DNA of 64,000 bases, taken from the NCBI GenBank assembly GCA_012521705.1, contig JAAYLX010000040.1, positions 1-64,000 on the forward strand, given 5' to 3'. Shown here one piece after another: positions 54,030 through 62,622 of this stretch (its first letter is position 1; every line of letters begins with the position of its first letter). The stretch comes from Clostridiaceae bacterium (GTDB taxonomy: Bacteria > Bacillota > Clostridia > DSM-8532). The notes under the pieces are model-generated. The model made no database searches. It was not told where the DNA came from and was given only the letters and a program-made list of their open reading frames with translations. The translations under genes were made by a program, and so were the position numbers.

Positions 54030-54992
54030 CTAAATATTTTTTACCTCAGATAAAACAGCTTTAACTGCCTTGGCCGATTCTCTGAGCAGATTTTCTTCCT
54101 CAGGTGTGATATTGAACTCAATAATTCTCTGTGCGCCTTCTGAATTAATTATTGTGGGAAGGCTTATAGCAACGTCTTCAATCCCATATTGTCCTTCAAT
54201 AACTGAAGATACTGTTCTTATGGTATTTTGGTGTTTCAGGAGAGTTTCAACAATGGTGCTGGTAGTAATACCTATTGCATAATAGGTTGCACCTTTATTT
54301 TTTATTATGGTTGCTCCAGCTTTTTTTACACTCTCTTTTATTGCCTCTTTGTCAGCTTCTGTAAATCCATTGCCATGAAGGTTACCGTAATCAAGAACAT
54401 TCATACCGGCAATATGTGTAGCACTCCATAAAGGAATCTGAGAATCTCCATGTTCTCCTACAATATATCCGTGTACGTTTCTGACATCCACGTTAAATTT
54501 CTTAGCTAATTCGTGTCTGAATCGAGCACTGTCCAAAGCGGTTCCGGTGCCAATTACTTTACCGTTGGGCAGCCCGGACCATTTTTGTATCATATATGTA
54601 AGAATATCAACCGGATTTGCTACGACCAGAATTGTACCTTTAGTATAATGTTTCATAATATTATTGGTAATTTCTTTGGCAAGAACCACATTTTTATGTG
54701 CCAACTCAAGGCGTGTTTCTCCAGGACTTCTGTTTCTTCCGGCTGTTACAACAATAACATCACAATCTTTAACATCAGAATAATCACCGGCATAAACATT
54801 GATCTCATCAACAAAGCAGAGACCATGGTTTATATCCATCGCTTCGCCTATAGCTTTTTCACGAATTGCATCAATCAATACTATTTCCCGCGCATTTTGC
54901 TGCAGCGCCATAGCGTAAGCTGTTGAAGCTCCAACAAATCCTGTTCCGATAATTGCTACTTTACTTCTTCCACTAGCAGATATAAAATACAC
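54030..54992 (-). CDS. mdh: malate dehydrogenase of the lactate-dehydrogenase family
   Basis: An L-2-hydroxyacid dehydrogenase of 320 residues that looks like LDH overall. The NAD loop is GTGFVGAS with Asp 41 at the end of strand 2 (NAD, not NADP). Catalytic His 181 is in GEHGDSQ, Asp 129 in NPVDIL, Arg 94 and Arg 157. The specificity residue decides substrate: the mobile loop reads AGRNRSPGETR, so position 102 of LDH numbering is Arg 88 where true LDH has Gln. Gln-to-Arg there is the classic switch to oxaloacetate/malate. With malic enzyme next in the operon I call it malate dehydrogenase. GTG 54992 has GGGAG very close; the exact start is uncertain. Confidence 0.82.
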   Translation of the reverse strand: MYFISASGRSKVAIIGTGFVGASTAYAMALQQNAREIVLIDAIREKAIGEAMDINHGLCFVDEINVYAGDYSDVKDCDVIVVTAGRNRSPGETRLELAHKNVVLAKEITNNIMKHYTKGTILVVANPVDILTYMIQKWSGLPNGKVIGTGTALDSARFRHELAKKFNVDVRNVHGYIVGEHGDSQIPLWSATHIAGMNVLDYGNLHGNGFTEADKEAIKESVKKAGATIIKNKGATYYAIGITTSTIVETLLKHQNTIRTVSSVIEGQYGIEDVAISLPTIINSEGAQRIIEFNITPEEENLLRESAKAVKAVLSEVKNI

Positions 54993-55226
54993 ACTCCCGT
55001 TGTACGTTTTATTGTTAAAAAAATAACATATATTATAATATCACTTAATGCTAAAATTGCTATTGTAAAAACACACAAATCGACAATAAAAATGAATAAT
55101 AAAATGTATGATAAAGAACAAAACTATTATTCCATGCCATTTTTACTGAATAAGGCATTATTAAATTGGAAGTAGTTGGTTGTATCACAGACGGCCTCCC
55201 GGTCAAGGTCGTGGCGCACAAATATA

Positions 55227-55271
55227 AGGGGTGCTGTGTACGGATCAGTTCCAAACCAGACACCCCTTAAT
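55227..55271 (-). terminator. probable terminator of eno
   Basis: AAGGGGTG and CACCCCTT pair across a loop of about 25 bases, about 40 bases after the enolase stop. The T-tract is weak (TTATATTT). The rest of the 317-base gap 54993-55309 is AT-rich with a TATAAT before mdh but no convincing -35 box. Confidence 0.55.
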
Positions 55272-55309
55272 TTCCACTGAATCAAAACAATCTTTGCTTA
55301 CAGGAAGAA

Positions 55310-56659
<1,350 letters not shown>

Positions 56660-56675
56660 TTAATAACCACATATT

Positions 56676-56704
56676 AGCATACATTATGTTAAATAAAAAG
56701 TAAA
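56676..56704 (-). promoter_or_regulatory. promoter of eno
   Basis: TTTACT (56699-56704) and TATGCT (56676-56681) on the minus strand with a 17-base spacer, about 45 bases before eno. Confidence 0.55.
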
Positions 56705-56736
56705 TACAGCACTTTGACGATAAGTATTCTTAACAT

Positions 56737-56770
56737 AAAAAAAGATCCCTATACCCGAAATATAGGGACC
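56737..56770 (-). terminator. terminator of ribU
   Basis: CCCTATA / TATAGGG with a 7-base loop, followed on the minus strand by TCTTTTTTT, directly after the ribU stop. Confidence 0.85.
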
Positions 56771-56781
56771 TTTAAGAGTGG

Positions 56782-57390
56782 TTATTTATGAAGAATAGGA
56801 GATACCTTTTTATAAGTCAGGAATGTCAGAAGAGAAATAACAATTACCTTAAAAATATTGAAAGGTACTATGCCATACATGACAAGGGTTCTTAAATCAA
56901 TAATGGCCTGATTGTTCTGAGTTCCTGCCTCTACAATGCTCTGCATTGACTGCTCGGCTGTCATTCCGAATTGCTCGGCAAAAATCTTTATGTACAGCGG
57001 AATAAGTACATAATAGTTCATTATAGTAGCTACCACAACCATAGAGACTGACCCTGCAATAAGGCCTGTAACCGCAGTCTTAATTGATTTGTTTCTCTTG
57101 TATATCACTGCTGCAGGTACAACAAATGCACAGCCTACAATGAAATTTGCAAGCTCGCCAATACCGCCTGTGATAGTAAAAGCTACATGCACCAGATTCT
57201 TGATAAGTTCAATGAATATACCTGCCACCGGCCCCAGCGCAAATGCGCCTAAAAGAACAATCAGTTCGCTTAAATCAAGTTTAAGGAATGATGGCATAAA
57301 AGGTATCGGGGTTTCAATAAACATAATTACTGTGGCCAGTGCTGCCAATATTGCCACCTTGGCAATGTACTTTGTTTTGGTTTTTTCCAT
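56782..57390 (-). CDS. ribU: ECF-type riboflavin transporter S component RibU
   Basis: The substrate-binding membrane subunit of an energy-coupling-factor transporter, 202 residues with six helices. The N-terminus AKVAILAALATVIMFIETPIPF and the following LKLDLSELIVLLGAFALGPVAG are typical of RibU. It works with shared EcfA/A'/T subunits encoded elsewhere. The FMN riboswitch directly upstream fixes the substrate as riboflavin/FMN. AGGAGG precedes ATG 57390. Confidence 0.93.
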   Translation of the reverse strand: MEKTKTKYIAKVAILAALATVIMFIETPIPFMPSFLKLDLSELIVLLGAFALGPVAGIFIELIKNLVHVAFTITGGIGELANFIVGCAFVVPAAVIYKRNKSIKTAVTGLIAGSVSMVVVATIMNYYVLIPLYIKIFAEQFGMTAEQSMQSIVEAGTQNNQAIIDLRTLVMYGIVPFNIFKVIVISLLTFLTYKKVSPILHK

Positions 57391-57443
57391 TTTGAGTCCC
57401 TCCTAAAAATATTGAGCGATATAATTTCAGGGCCTCGTTGTAC

Positions 57444-57475
57444 AAAAAAATCCCTGAAGCAAAATACTTCAGGGA
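57444..57475 (-). terminator. riboswitch-controlled terminator before ribU
   Basis: On the minus strand TCCCTGAAG / CTTCAGGGA (57451-57475) forms a 9-bp stem with a 7-base loop, then TTTTTTT (57444-57450). The first stem half is also complementary to the 5' edge of the FMN element, giving an anti-terminator. Confidence 0.85.
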
Positions 57476-57496
57476 ATTGCATACCTGTACAATTAT

Positions 57497-57616
57497 ATCT
57501 TCTCCCATCCAGACTATACTGTCGGCCCCGGAATCTCACCGGATCTGCTAAAAAGCTCGCGGGCTTATGGATTAACCACTTACCGCCGGTCGGGAATTAC
57601 ACCCTGCCCTGAAGAT
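57497..57616 (-). promoter_or_regulatory. FMN riboswitch (RFN element)
   Basis: Read on the minus strand, the conserved blocks are all present in order: ATCTTCAGGGCAGGGTG, AATTCCCGACCGGCGGTAA, AGCCCGCGAGC, GATCCGGTGAGATTCCGG, GGCCGACAGT and GGATGGGAGAAGAT. When FMN binds, the adjacent terminator forms and ribU is turned off. Confidence 0.97.
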
Positions 57617-57638
57617 TACTTTATTAATTTGTATCTTA

Positions 57639-57667
57639 ATTATATGCACTTCAGCTGTCGTTGTCAA
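57639..57667 (-). promoter_or_regulatory. promoter of the ribU riboswitch transcript
   Basis: Full consensus TTGACA (57662-57667) and TATAAT (57639-57644) on the minus strand, spacer 17. Transcription would start a few bases before the FMN element. Confidence 0.85.
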
Positions 57668-57714
57668 TATCAAGAGCAAATTGCTACAAACTGGTTTTGC
57701 CTTAAAGCTGTGAT

Positions 57715-57999
57715 GTGCAAAGGTTCTGCTCGAGGAAAGAGGCCGTGCAAGTGGCACAGTCTTTAAACAATCCGCAGGCGAAGGTTTAAGTTGTTGGCGA
57801 AATGCGCAGCTCGATTGGGGGCGATCGACAGGACGTCGAGCGAACGGCGCTTGCCCGGATGGCAAGTTCGCCCGCGTACCCCAAGAGAGCAAGTATTGAG
57901 CCTTACAACTTTCCTGAGCCGAGGACGTGAGAAAGGCTGTGCCACTTGTACTTTACAGCTTTCCAAGCCGAAGACGCGTAAAATGCAGAGCCTTTGCAC
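57715..57999 (+). repeat. dispersed structured repeat, copy R4 (complete forward core inside inverted end-arms)
   Basis: The core 57745-57951 is exactly 207 bases, like R1, and its ends (GTGCAAGTGGCACAGTCTTT and the complement of AAAGGCTGTGCCACTTGTAC) match at 18 of 20. It is enclosed by a shortened left arm (57715-57744, GTGCAAAGGTTCTGC) and a right arm (57952-57999, ending GCAGAGCCTTTGCAC). The outer ends are therefore also inverted repeats, one unit nested in another. It lies between the ribU promoter and the 3' end of the aldo/keto reductase gene; no protein is likely to be made from it. Confidence 0.85.
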
Positions 58000-58054
58000 C
58001 TAATCATATCGCGCAATGTATTTTCCCAACAACTTGAACCTTACAATATGCAAA

Positions 58055-59005
58055 TCAATACATCTTCAAAGCGAAAACAGGGCATACGCTTGAACAATAG
58101 CCGCAAAGGACGCATTTGCCGGTATCGATCTGAAGCCCGTCATTGTTAAGCGAAAGCGCTTTCTGTTTGCATCTTTCAACGCAGCTGCCGCATTTCTCAC
58201 ACCAAAAATCCACATGCAGCGCCTTTTTGGTTTGAGGCCGGTATTCATCAAGAGTTGAAAGACTCTTTTCCAGATCATTGAACAGAGCTACATTCATTCG
58301 TACTTCTTCCAGACTCTGCATGCCCATGGCTACCGAATGTATGTATGGAATTGAAGTAACAAATTCAACACATTCCCTGAAGGAATGGAGTAAATTTCCT
58401 CCTCCGAAGGGCTTCATCCCGTAAATGGCTTTTCCCGCCTCATAAGCTTCTTTTATGGCCATAAGCATTTCATCCATGGTACCATCACAGATTCCAAGTC
58501 CCGCTTTGTTTGTAATAGGATGAATAACCTCAATCTCAGGAAAGACGGCTGCGGCTTTTACCGCCGCGATATGGTGGGTGGAAAGCCCCACAGCACGGAT
58601 AATGCCCTTTTGTTTGAGCTCCAGATAATACTCCAATGCTTCCCAATGCCCACGTATGGTGTGCTCACTTTCCTGTTCGTGCATAAGCCATATATCAATG
58701 CTATCCAGGCCAAGTTCCGTAAGGGCTTTGTCGACCGTCCTTTTTGCTTCTTCCCTGTCATAGGCATAGGATTTGGAAGCGATTACAGGTCGTATACCTG
58801 TTATTTCCATCGCCCTTCGAATATGCCTGTATGTATCATACAGGTCAGCCGTGTCTATAAAGTTGACTCCAAGACTTAAGGCCTCTGCAATAACCTCTGC
58901 CCCCTCATCGGTAGAGAGATTTTTTTGGAGCGGTCCAATAACCAGACCTCCAAAACACAATCTTGAAACCATTATTCCCGTATTTCCCAATTCACAATAT
59001 TCCAT
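58055..59005 (-). CDS. aldo/keto reductase with C-terminal 2x[4Fe-4S] ferredoxin domain
   Basis: A protein of 316 residues. The aldo/keto reductase barrel (about 1-260) has the catalytic set Asp-Tyr-Lys-His in FIDTADLYDTY, ASKSYAY and DIWLMHEQ. The C-terminal 50 residues hold two cysteine clusters, CEKCGSCVERC and CVLCGYCSSVC, for two [4Fe-4S] centres. The electron donor may be ferredoxin or an Fe-S chain in place of or besides NADPH. This fusion is common in Clostridia; the substrate is unknown. GGGAG precedes ATG 59005. Confidence 0.9.
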   Translation of the reverse strand: MEYCELGNTGIMVSRLCFGGLVIGPLQKNLSTDEGAEVIAEALSLGVNFIDTADLYDTYRHIRRAMEITGIRPVIASKSYAYDREEAKRTVDKALTELGLDSIDIWLMHEQESEHTIRGHWEALEYYLELKQKGIIRAVGLSTHHIAAVKAAAVFPEIEVIHPITNKAGLGICDGTMDEMLMAIKEAYEAGKAIYGMKPFGGGNLLHSFRECVEFVTSIPYIHSVAMGMQSLEEVRMNVALFNDLEKSLSTLDEYRPQTKKALHVDFWCEKCGSCVERCKQKALSLNNDGLQIDTGKCVLCGYCSSVCPVFALKMY

Positions 59006-59081
59006 CTGTTTCTCCCTGACTTCCGATAATTTGGCGATAAGGACAGCCGATGTATTTTTTTCAGCATTGAATTAAAATAAC

Positions 59082-59107
59082 AAAGCCCGGCATTAACGCG
59101 GGCTTTA
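59082..59107 (-). terminator. terminator of ireB
   Basis: AAAGCCCG / CGGGCTTT arms with a short loop (AAAGCCCGCGTTAATGCCGG region read on the minus strand), followed by GTTATTTTAA; about 55 bases after the ireB stop. Confidence 0.65.
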
Positions 59108-59161
59108 TAATAACAACATCCGTATTTTTGCACATTCAGTAAATAAAATTACTGAAAATAA

Positions 59162-59404
59162 TCACTCCAAATAATGCCTTACAAGTTCTTCAATAATTTC
59201 ATCACGTTCAAGCCTTCTTATAAGGCTTCTTGCATTCTTGTGGCTGGTAATGTAGGTAGGATCACCTGACATAATATATCCCACAAGCTGGCTGATTGGG
59301 TTATACCCCTTCTCAGTAAGTGCTTCATAAACCTTCAGAATGATTTCACGGGTTTGATTTGTGTTATCATTATTAAAGTCAAACTTCATCGTTCCTGAAT
59401 ACAT
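59162..59404 (-). CDS. ireB: IreB family regulatory phosphoprotein (DUF965/UPF0297)
   Basis: A small protein of 80 residues. Core: [49 protein letters not shown], diagnostic of IreB. In Enterococcus it is phosphorylated on N-terminal threonines by the PASTA kinase IreK and controls cephalosporin resistance; the N-terminus here also has several Thr. The homologous kinase PrkC is encoded in this window at 8.5 kb. In many Clostridia the gene lies near alaS and ruvX, but here it stands alone. Two starts are possible (59404, or Met 6). Confidence 0.92.
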   Translation of the reverse strand: MYSGTMKFDFNNDNTNQTREIILKVYEALTEKGYNPISQLVGYIMSGDPTYITSHKNARSLIRRLERDEIIEELVRHYLE

Positions 59405-59539
59405 CAGCCTTCACCCGCTTTCTGCCCTTTAATCGGGAATTTTTTATAATTATGATGTAAAAATCATAATATTATTATCATATTAATACATACAGGTCTT
59501 TAAATCAAGTTATGATAAGCAACTTTAATAATTTTGCCA

Positions 59540-60841
59540 TTAAAGTGCAATTCCTCTGAGGCTTAATCCCTCTACGGAATCCAACCTGACGTTTATTATT
59601 TCCCCTGCATTTTCACGTTCGGTCCTGACAACAACAGGCAAATAATTAGGGGTATGCCCTTCCATATCATCGGAATTCTCACCTGCAGGTTGTTCTATGA
59701 GAACCGGCATTTCCCTTCCGATAAAACTTGCAAGAACATTTCTCTTCATTTCCTCTGCAAGTTCAATCATGATTTTGCTTCGATGCTCCTTGACCGTGGC
59801 ATCAATCTGGGATGGGTACCTTGCCGCCGGTGTTCCCTTTCTGGGAGAATACTTAAATACATGAATCCACAAAAATCCAATCTCTTTGCAGAATTCATAG
59901 GATTCTCTGAATTCTTCCTCGGTTTCGCCCGGGAATCCCACCATAATGTCTGTTGTAACAGTTACATCAGGTACTTTTTCCCGCAGTCTTTTTACAATAT
60001 TCCTGTAATCTTCAGGAGTATATTTTCTGTTCATCCTTTTTAAAGTTGCGCCACAGCCGCTCTGCAGAGAAATATGAAAATGCGGGCATAGTTTAGGAAG
60101 AGTTTCCATACCGTTTACAAAGTCCTGGGAAAGAAACATCGGCTCCAACGAACCAAGCCTGATCCTTTCCAGCCCGTCTACTTTATGCAACTCCCTTATA
60201 AGCTCCCCAAGACCGGTACCTTCTTTAACTCCGTAAGATGAAAGATGAATACCTGTCAGGACAATCTCTTTAAATCCCCTTTGAATGAGAGCTTCTGCTT
60301 CCTTTATGATCTCAGGAATACCCCTGCTTCTGACAGGGCCACGGGCATAAGGTATTATGCAATAGGAACAAAACTGGTCGCAACCATCCTGAATCTTTAT
60401 AAACGCCCTGGTGTGATCATCATAGGTTTCAATGGGCAATTCCTCAAAATCGGACAGTTCCTTCCTTTCATTGACATATTTCTGCGGGCCGTTTTCTTTT
60501 ACTTTCTCAACAAGCTCTACAATATTATGTTTCATATTATTGCCTACAACCAGGTTTACTCCCTCGATTTTTGCCGCCTCATCAGGAGAAACCTGGGCAA
60601 AACACCCCACAGCGGCAATGACCCCATCGGGATTGAGCTTGCTTGCCCTTCTGAGCATATGTCGTGATTTTCTGTCACCCATATTGGTAACAGTACATGT
60701 ATTTACTATATAAACATCAGCGAATTCACTTTCGGGCACAATCTCATAACCGGCATCCCGGAACAGCTTTTTCATGCCTTCTGTCTCCGCTGTATTAACC
60801 TTGCAACCCAAAGTTATAAAAGCTGCTTTTTTACTCTTCAT
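59540..60841 (-). CDS. mtaB: tRNA threonylcarbamoyladenosine (t6A37) methylthiotransferase MtaB
   Basis: A radical-SAM enzyme that turns t6A37 into ms2t6A37; 433 residues. UPF0004 N-terminal domain with cluster cysteines in GCKVNTAE, NTCTVTNMGD and VGCFAQ; radical-SAM motif C-x3-C-x2-C as CDQFCSYC; C-terminal TRAM-like domain (about 370-433). The GCKVNT start separates MtaB from MiaB (GCQMN). The frame opens at 60856; GGAAGG seven bases before ATG 60841 decides the start. Divergent from the HPr-like gene. Confidence 0.94.
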   Translation of the reverse strand: MKSKKAAFITLGCKVNTAETEGMKKLFRDAGYEIVPESEFADVYIVNTCTVTNMGDRKSRHMLRRASKLNPDGVIAAVGCFAQVSPDEAAKIEGVNLVVGNNMKHNIVELVEKVKENGPQKYVNERKELSDFEELPIETYDDHTRAFIKIQDGCDQFCSYCIIPYARGPVRSRGIPEIIKEAEALIQRGFKEIVLTGIHLSSYGVKEGTGLGELIRELHKVDGLERIRLGSLEPMFLSQDFVNGMETLPKLCPHFHISLQSGCGATLKRMNRKYTPEDYRNIVKRLREKVPDVTVTTDIMVGFPGETEEEFRESYEFCKEIGFLWIHVFKYSPRKGTPAARYPSQIDATVKEHRSKIMIELAEEMKRNVLASFIGREMPVLIEQPAGENSDDMEGHTPNYLPVVVRTERENAGEIINVRLDSVEGLSLRGIAL

Positions 60842-60902
60842 TTTAATCCCTTCCAAATGTTACAATAATAATATGAAATCTCTTTACACTTTGCTGATTG
60901 AT

Positions 60903-60931
60903 TTTACACATATTTGTTAATAAACTATAAA
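60903..60931 (+). promoter_or_regulatory. promoter of the HPr-like gene
   Basis: TTTACA (60903-60908) and TATAAA (60926-60931), spacer 17. Transcription would begin near 60938, after the upstream in-frame ATG at 60914, so translation must start at 60977. Confidence 0.65.
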
Positions 60932-60976
60932 ACAAGCAAGCACTTTACTATCCATGAAAGGCGGTACAATGGACAT

Positions 60977-61207
60977 ATGAAAACATTTAATATTCTGCTA
61001 AAATCCATCAATGATGTGAAGGACTTTGTAAACATTGTAAACAAGTACGATTTCGATGTTGATCTTACATCCGGAAGATACATTGTTGATGCAAAATCTA
61101 TTATGGGTATATTCAGCCTTGATCTTTCAAAACCCATTAAAGTTGAAATCCATGATGATAAAGCAGATGATTTCGTAGAAGAAATCAGGGCATTTATAAT
61201 TGACTAA
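60977..61207 (+). CDS. HPr-like protein without the phosphorylated histidine
   Basis: The 76 residues have the HPr fold pattern. The regulatory-serine site is well kept: DAKSIMGIFSL, Ser 41, equivalent to Ser 46 of HPr. The region that should hold the active His 15 (TGIHARPA in HPr) reads ILLKSINDVKDF and has no His. It cannot carry phosphate in the PTS chain but might be a target of HPr kinase, as Crh is in Bacillus. The next gene encodes an EIIC-like membrane protein on the other strand. AAGGCGG precedes ATG 60977. Confidence 0.82.
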   Translation: MKTFNILLKSINDVKDFVNIVNKYDFDVDLTSGRYIVDAKSIMGIFSLDLSKPIKVEIHDDKADDFVEEIRAFIID

Positions 61208-61354
61208 GCGTCAATAACCTCACATGCAGCATCAGGCTCACCAGCTAAACAGAGGTGGGCTTTATTGCTTGCTAACAAAAAACATTCCAGTGGCTTCACC
61301 GCCACTTATTTTATTTCTTAATTTGCATTCCGCTATATAACAACCTGGACCATA

Positions 61355-62413
61355 TTAATCCAGCTTCAGATCTCCCTCTTTAATCCAGCCTATTCTTCTG
61401 AGCAAAATGCCAAAGAGCCAGCATATAACCGCAGGAAGTACGAATGCAATAAGAATTAAGCCAACCCAGTCCATTCCGGTTATGGCAATCTTAACTCCCT
61501 TTTCAACATCGTTGATCCAACCTGTATATACTCCTATGGGACCAACCAATCCACAGGTACCCATTCCCGAAGCTACTGCAGGACCGTTCATTTCAAGCCT
61601 GAACAGGCAGGTTGCTATTGGCCCGGTAACTGCGCTGGTAGCAATGGCGGGTATCCATATTCTCGGATTACGCACAATATTGCCCATCTGGAGCATGGAA
61701 GTTCCAAGTCCCTGAGAAATCAGTCCTCCCCAGCGGTTTTCACGGAAAGACATAACGGCAAACCCTACCATGTTTGCACAGCATCCTGCAAGTGCTGCCC
61801 CGCCTGCCAGTCCTGTAAGATTCAGCGCAGCGCAGATGGCGGCACTGCTGATTGGCAGAGTTAAGGCAATACCTACAATTACAGATACCAGAATTCCCAT
61901 TACAAATGGCTGCTGCTCGGTAGCCCACATGACAATCTGGCCAACCCAGCTGGCTGCTTTTCCAACTGCAGGCGCAATAAGCATGGAGAGCGAAGCACCG
62001 GTAAAAATGGTAACAAGGGGAGTAACAAGAAGATCGACCTTGGTCTCCTTGGAAACTAATTTGCCACACTCGGCTGCAATAATAGCAATAATGTAAACTG
62101 CAAGAGGACCTCCTGCGCCTCCAAGGCTGTTGGCGGCTTGCCCTACCGCAGCCAGAGAGAACAATACGAGTGGTGGGCATCTAAGCGCATATCCTATTGC
62201 TATTGCCATGGCTGGCCCGGATATGCTTGATGCAAAGTCTCCTATGGTCTTTAAAAACGGCAATCCTGTCTGTGAGGCAACAGTATTTATAATAGTTCCT
62301 ATCAGCAATGAACAGAATAAGCCCTGGGCCATGGCTGCAAATGCATCCACCCCATAGCGGCGCGCAGAAATAATTACTTCTTTTTTTATCAAAAATTCTT
62401 TTATCTTCCCCAT
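61355..62413 (-). CDS. PfoR/EIIC-like membrane protein (PTS_EIIC_2 family)
   Basis: A protein of 352 residues with about nine to ten hydrophobic helices and many Gly/Ala stretches (GGAALAGCCANMVGFAVMSFRENRWGG). It is of the family that includes the Clostridium perfringens regulator PfoR and is annotated as PTS EIIC. No EIIA or EIIB domain is present, so sugar phosphorylation by this protein alone is not expected. The substrate is unknown. GGAAGGA precedes ATG 62413. It converges with the HPr-like gene. Confidence 0.82.
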   Translation of the reverse strand: MGKIKEFLIKKEVIISARRYGVDAFAAMAQGLFCSLLIGTIINTVASQTGLPFLKTIGDFASSISGPAMAIAIGYALRCPPLVLFSLAAVGQAANSLGGAGGPLAVYIIAIIAAECGKLVSKETKVDLLVTPLVTIFTGASLSMLIAPAVGKAASWVGQIVMWATEQQPFVMGILVSVIVGIALTLPISSAAICAALNLTGLAGGAALAGCCANMVGFAVMSFRENRWGGLISQGLGTSMLQMGNIVRNPRIWIPAIATSAVTGPIATCLFRLEMNGPAVASGMGTCGLVGPIGVYTGWINDVEKGVKIAITGMDWVGLILIAFVLPAVICWLFGILLRRIGWIKEGDLKLD

Positions 62414-62523
62414 ACTACAATCCTTCCATCTAATGCAAAGATCACAATCATTTTGAAAATTCTATGTTCATTAAAGAGTATAAATCATTTTATCCAAATC
62501 CAAACCTTTATCATTACATCAAA

Positions 62524-62566
62524 AAATACAAAAAAACACAAGTCCTGCAATGCGAAAAACTTGTGT
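62524..62566 (-). terminator. terminator of the acetyltransferase gene
   Basis: ACACAAGT / ACTTGTGT with a 15-base loop, followed on the minus strand by TTTTTTTGTATTTTTT; about 60 bases after the stop. Confidence 0.75.
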
Positions 62567-62622
62567 ATTAATTATACATCAAAAATAAAATATTAAAAGT
62601 CTCATCAAAAAGAAGAATACTA

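Noticed and set aside
54030-54992. Annotation as L-lactate dehydrogenase
   Set aside because: Arg replaces Gln at the specificity position and the next gene is malic enzyme, so malate dehydrogenase fits better.
60914-60976. Upstream ATG 60914 as start of the HPr-like gene
   Set aside because: It lies between the -35 and -10 boxes of the likely promoter and adds 21 residues not seen in HPr proteins; the ribosome binding site fits ATG 60977.
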